Shown here in pieces: positions 5,965 through 8,040 of a stretch of DNA of 8,040 nucleotides (positions within the stretch are counted from its first letter, which is position 1; the number at the start of each line of letters is the position of its first letter). The notes under the pieces are model-generated. The model was not told where the DNA came from and made no database searches. It worked only from the letters and a program-made list of their open reading frames with translations. The position numbers were made by a program, and so were the translations under genes. This stretch comes from CAYUHZ01 sp964444625 (GTDB lineage: Bacteria; Patescibacteriota; Patescibacteriia; Patescibacteriales; GWC2-42-12), in assembly GCA_964444625.1 (NCBI GenBank), contig CAYUHZ010000039.1, positions 1-8,040 on the forward strand, in the 5' to 3' direction.

Positions 5965-5980
5965 CACAGGAGATATTACC

Positions 5981-6148
5981 ATGAACAAGAACGACAAAAA
6001 AAAACACGCGTCCGCAGCTGATATGCTGATGCAGCACTCGCAAGTATCCGATGCCAAATTCGAGAAACGTCCTATCGGACTCACCGGCAAATTCTCGTCT
6101 TTGTGCGACGGCGACTGTGGCGACGGCGTGTGCGGTCAGTGCAACTAA
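5981..6148 (+). CDS. Cys/Gly-rich RiPP precursor peptide 2 (putative)
   Basis: This 55-residue peptide starts with a Lys-rich hydrophilic leader (MNKNDKKKHASAADMLMQH) and ends in the core LCDGDCGDGVCGQCN, with all four Cys (42, 46, 51, 54) in the last 14 residues. ATG 5981 is preceded by AGGAGA (5968-5973) at 7 nt. It lies immediately downstream of radical SAM/SPASM enzyme 2 and upstream of a strong terminator, so it is almost certainly translated with the enzyme. Like peptide 1, Cys alternates with Gly/Asp at the extreme C-terminus, but leader and spacing differ (C-x3-C-x4-C-x2-C here). I do not recognise a named precursor family. A metal-binding miniprotein is the alternative. Confidence 0.75.
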   Translation: MNKNDKKKHASAADMLMQHSQVSDAKFEKRPIGLTGKFSSLCDGDCGDGVCGQCN

Positions 6149-6164
6149 ACTAAGTTCTTTCACT

Positions 6165-6782
6165 CTAACCCCCTCTCATAAGCAAATGAGAGGGGTCTTT
6201 TTTAAACTTTAATTTTTTAATAACCTTTAGATTTGGTTTTTTTGTTTGCTTCTGTGGATTATAATTTGAATACAGTTTTTTTAAAATAGGGGTACTACAT
6301 AATCCATCGACAATAAACTCTTTTTCCCAGTGTGAAATACCAAATTTTTTTATAAACGGCTCTTCAATTATTATATGAATCGTTTCATGTATTATCATTT
6401 TTAATATCCATTCTGGATCATCTTTTAACATTACTATTATTTTATCTGGTACTGAATATGAGCCCCCCGGTCCATAGATAGTAAAACATACTATCACTTT
6501 ATCTGGAATATCGTAATTAAAAAAAGAAAAAAAATTTTTTATTGTAATTTGATTTTTATTTAGCGTTTGCTCAATTTCAGGCTTAATCTTTTGAAAAAGT
6601 CTATCTGCTTCTTGAAATTCATAAGCTACAACTTCTTCAACCGCTTCTTTTTTATAATCTTGGTTAATTCCTTCTGGTAATTTTATTTTATACCCATTCT
6701 GAGTAAACCAACTTAATTTTGCTAGCATTTTCAAAGCGTGCTGAATTTCGTTTTCGAGGCTATGGCATAATATAAATTTCAT
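6165..6782 (-). CDS. Putative gluzincin-type metalloprotease (HExxH...ExxxD)
   Basis: This 205-residue minus-strand protein contains HETIH (132-136), the zinc-binding HExxH motif, and EFIVD (E155-D159), which fits the ExxxD third-ligand motif of gluzincins at an 18-residue spacing. The segment before the motif (VPDKIIVMLKDD, then ILKMII) resembles the edge strand and helix of small metallopeptidases. There is no signal peptide or clear membrane segment, so it is probably cytosolic. It is very AT-rich, unlike the convergent operon. Its last codons (PSHLLMRGG) overlap the terminator of the peptide operon. No ribosome binding site precedes ATG 6782. A role in removing the peptide leader is attractive but untested: it is convergent, not co-transcribed. 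I cannot name the family. Confidence 0.65.
   Translation of the reverse strand: MKFILCHSLENEIQHALKMLAKLSWFTQNGYKIKLPEGINQDYKKEAVEEVVAYEFQEADRLFQKIKPEIEQTLNKNQITIKNFFSFFNYDIPDKVIVCFTIYGPGGSYSVPDKIIVMLKDDPEWILKMIIHETIHIIIEEPFIKKFGISHWEKEFIVDGLCSTPILKKLYSNYNPQKQTKKPNLKVIKKLKFKKDPSHLLMRGG
6170..6203 (+). terminator. Terminator of operon 2
   Basis: A 10-bp stem CCCCTCTCAT (6170-6179) with ATGAGAGGGG (6186-6195) and a 6-nt loop is followed by TC and six T. It ends the radical SAM 2/peptide 2 transcript. The hairpin lies within the final codons of the convergent protease-like gene. Confidence 0.85.
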
Positions 6783-6800
6783 ATGTTTATTCTTAATTTA

Positions 6801-6816
6801 TGCTATAATAATAGCA
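6801..6816. promoter_or_regulatory. Palindrome upstream of the protease-like gene
   Basis: TGCTAT-AATA-ATAGCA is a 6-bp-arm palindrome, 18 nt upstream of the minus-strand ATG. Read on the minus strand it contains TATTAT, a possible -10 box giving a short leader. It could be an operator overlapping the promoter, but a single site is weak evidence. Confidence 0.35.
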
Positions 6817-6865
6817 AAGACTAATCTTTATTTCAATTCTTTGTATTAAATAAAATCGTTTTAAA

Positions 6866-6945
6866 ATAATGAGTCTTGGCTTCGGGGCATTCACCCCCAA
6901 CCCCTCTTCCCCTTCGCCAAGACAAAAATAAAATTTGTTCATTAT
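6866..6945. repeat. Long hairpin at the right end of unit 2
   Basis: Outer arms ATAATGA (6866-6872) and TCATTAT (6939-6945) enclose GTCTTGGC (6873-6880) and GCCAAGAC (6916-6923), with further pairing GGGG/CCCC inside. The right arm overlaps the inverted repeat of unit 2. The interior is C-rich (ATTCACCCCCAACCCC), unlike the AT-rich surroundings. No gene is visible here. Confidence 0.6.
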
Positions 6946-6998
6946 AGAAAAGTGGTCTCGCTAAGGCGAAACAAAAAGAAAAGCATACATCACATAAC
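6924..6998 (-). repeat. Right inverted repeat of unit 2
   Basis: This is the partner of 4643-4715. Read on the minus strand it runs from GTTATGTGATGTATGC inward to the exact 22-nt match at 6945-6924. The outer end coincides with the left box (CACATAAC) of palindrome C. Confidence 0.8.
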
Positions 6999-7092
6999 AC
7001 GGAATATCTGGTTACGGCTTTTTACAAAAGCCTCCACCCATATTTGCCTCCGCTACGCTACGGCAAACATCAGATATACGCAAACGTTAGGC
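6992..7092 (+). repeat. attC-like imperfect palindrome C
   Basis: The 101-bp site begins ACATAACA and ends CGTTAGGC (perfect GTTRRRY). Arms ATATCTG (7004-7010) and CAGATAT (7071-7077) pair over 7 bp, then the inner hairpin GGCTTTT/AAAAGCC (7016-7032) and CTCCACCCA follow. The second hairpin has a TTTGCC/GGCAAA stem (7043-7048, 7062-7067). The core is nearly identical to site B, while the arms are different but again self-complementary. Confidence 0.7.
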
Positions 7093-7194
7093 GAAATAAT
7101 TTTTTCTCTCTATTTAAAATGTTTCCTTCTGGTCTTCTTTTTTGAATAAGGAATGCAAAATAAGATTTTCTTTTTATTTTATAGAGGGAAATAA

Positions 7195-7224
7195 GGTGTT
7201 TTCTTTCGCTACGCTACAGAAAAC
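7195..7224 (+). repeat. 30-bp hairpin repeat, copy 2
   Basis: This copy differs from 4741-4770 at two bases in the loop, while the GTTTTCT/AGAAAAC stem is unchanged. It lies about 100 bp right of palindrome C and is preceded by a similar TTTATTTT and AGAGGG context. Confidence 0.75.
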
Positions 7225-7236
7225 GTATTATTGTAT

Positions 7237-7270
7237 AAAAGAAAAGGGAGTTCAAATGAATTGAACTCCC
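7237..7270 (-). terminator. Terminator of the minus-strand coiled-coil gene
   Basis: A perfect 10-bp stem GGGAGTTCAA (7246-7255) with TTGAACTCCC (7261-7270) and a 5-nt loop is followed, on the minus strand, by TTTTCTTTT. It lies 16 nt past the stop codon of the 232-residue gene. Confidence 0.8.
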
Positions 7271-7286
7271 AAAAACTTTTAAGGAA

Positions 7287-7985
7287 CTATTGATTGTGGG
7301 GACATCCCCAACAATCATCCGTGCAAACATCACACGGATTAATCTTATCGGCGGTCGAAGGATTTATCGCCGCCGCCAAATCCTTGCGGATTTTGGCGAA
7401 CTTGCGGGACTTTGAAATACCTTTAGTCCCGGCCAAGGCCATTATGGCCTTCTGGACTTCAAGCTTCAAATTGGCAAGCGCCAATACGGCCTTGACGTCC
7501 ATTTTCCTTGCCATTTCCTCGGCAACCTCTTCCCTTGTCTGCTGTTCCCGACGAACTGCGTCGAGTTCAGCATCCTTTTCGAAGACCCGCTTATTAGCGG
7601 TCTCCAGTTGCTGACGAAGCGAGGCAACTTCGCCAGCTAATTTTTCGGCTTTTTCTTTCTCCTCTTCAACAGAGGCCAGAAGGGCCGTTACCTTCTGGTC
7701 CTTTTCGTATTCTTCGACAATTCCGATTGCAGGATTGTCGATATTTTTTTGCAAAAGATTGGAGGCAACTTGGAAAAAATTGCCTTCCACCAGATCGATC
7801 ATCCGATCCAGCGCTTTTGCACCGTCCTCCCAATTCTCAAGACCCAACTCATTTAAGGGCCAGAGAATCAGTTTATTCCATCCCTCACGCCATTTTACTG
7901 GCGGATAAGAACTGTGGCGTGGATCCGTTCTAAACCACGGACTCCCCGTTCCAGTTACTATACCTATGTCCATTATTGTGTTCAC
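7287..7985 (-). CDS. Hypothetical coiled-coil protein with a C-terminal four-cysteine tail
   Basis: I do not recognise this 232-residue protein. Residues 1-90 form a Trp-rich, probably globular part (KWREGWNKLILWPLNELGL). Residues about 92-162 are highly charged with heptad-like Leu/Ala spacing and should form a coiled coil. The end is basic and helical, then INPCDVCTDDCWGCPHNQ, with C218, C221, C225 and C228 spaced C-x2-C-x3-C-x2-C. This tail could bind zinc or a cluster, or could be a modification substrate like the nearby peptides, which is speculative. The GTG start at 7985 and an in-frame ATG at residue 5 are both possible; neither has a clear ribosome binding site. A terminator follows, and an inverted repeat overlaps the start. 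Base composition is closer to recA than to the AT-rich genes of the array. Confidence 0.65.
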   Translation of the reverse strand: MNTIMDIGIVTGTGSPWFRTDPRHSSYPPVKWREGWNKLILWPLNELGLENWEDGAKALDRMIDLVEGNFFQVASNLLQKNIDNPAIGIVEEYEKDQKVTALLASVEEEKEKAEKLAGEVASLRQQLETANKRVFEKDAELDAVRREQQTREEVAEEMARKMDVKAVLALANLKLEVQKAIMALAGTKGISKSRKFAKIRKDLAAAINPSTADKINPCDVCTDDCWGCPHNQ

Positions 7986-8015
7986 GGATAGGTGAAAACA
8001 AATCTGCCCGTGAAC
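7980..8015. promoter_or_regulatory. Inverted repeat over the start of the coiled-coil gene
   Basis: GTTCACGG (7980-7987) and CCGTGAAC (8008-8015) are perfect 8-bp arms 20 nt apart. One arm includes the GTG start codon of the minus-strand gene. It could be an operator, or an mRNA hairpin masking the start. The rest of the window to 8040 shows nothing I can call. Confidence 0.4.
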
Positions 8016-8040
8016 TAAACTTGATTTTCCGTTTATGGGG

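Noticed and set aside
4445..7092. CRISPR array made of the three repeats
   Set aside because: The repeats are 84-101 bp, diverge in their arms and are separated by 33 bp (across a gap) and 2.3 kb; there are no regular spacers and no cas genes.
6952..7149. 65-codon forward frame across palindrome C
   Set aside because: It runs through the attC-like hairpins and has no ribosome binding site or recognisable motif.

Overview
The window looks like chromosome from a reduced, AT-rich bacterium, most likely a member of the Patescibacteria (Candidate Phyla Radiation). The grounds are a short RodZ-like helix-turn-helix membrane protein directly upstream of recA, a compact RecA, small intergenic gaps, and several genes with promoters so close to the ATG that the mRNA may be leaderless. 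The phylum call is an inference from gene style, not a search result.

Region 1 (1-2000) is ordinary core genome: a terminator of an upstream gene, the RodZ-like gene, then recA with a good promoter and a 3' hairpin. Region 2 (about 2283-7092 and probably beyond) is accessory DNA of mixed base composition, built as a series of units. Unit 1 (2283-4451) holds a Cys/Gly-rich 59-residue peptide gene, a radical SAM/SPASM enzyme and a TehB-like methyltransferase. A second unit (4522-4568) is collapsed around a 10-N assembly gap. Unit 2 (4643-6998) holds a second radical SAM/SPASM enzyme, a second Cys/Gly-rich peptide (55 residues) and a convergent HExxH putative metalloprotease. Unit 3 (from 7086, right end outside the window) holds a minus-strand coiled-coil protein ending in four cysteines.

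The units are separated by three related imperfect palindromes of 84-101 bp. These resemble integron attC sites: outer boxes ATAAC and GTTAGAT/GTTAGGC, long self-complementary arms whose sequence differs but stays paired, and an inner hairpin with compensatory changes. In addition, units 1 and 2 are each bounded by their own inverted repeat of about 70-75 bp, which is not a normal feature of integron cassettes. No integrase is visible.

The biological core is two separate precursor-plus-enzyme pairs of the kind that make radical-SAM-modified RiPP peptides (thioether or related Cys crosslinks). They differ in gene order, leader sequence and core pattern, and each has its own TTGACA/TAAAAT promoter and terminator. 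The chemistry, the products and the mobility mechanism are inferred, not shown. The most notable possibility is an integron-like array, next to recA, that carries peptide-modification cassettes.
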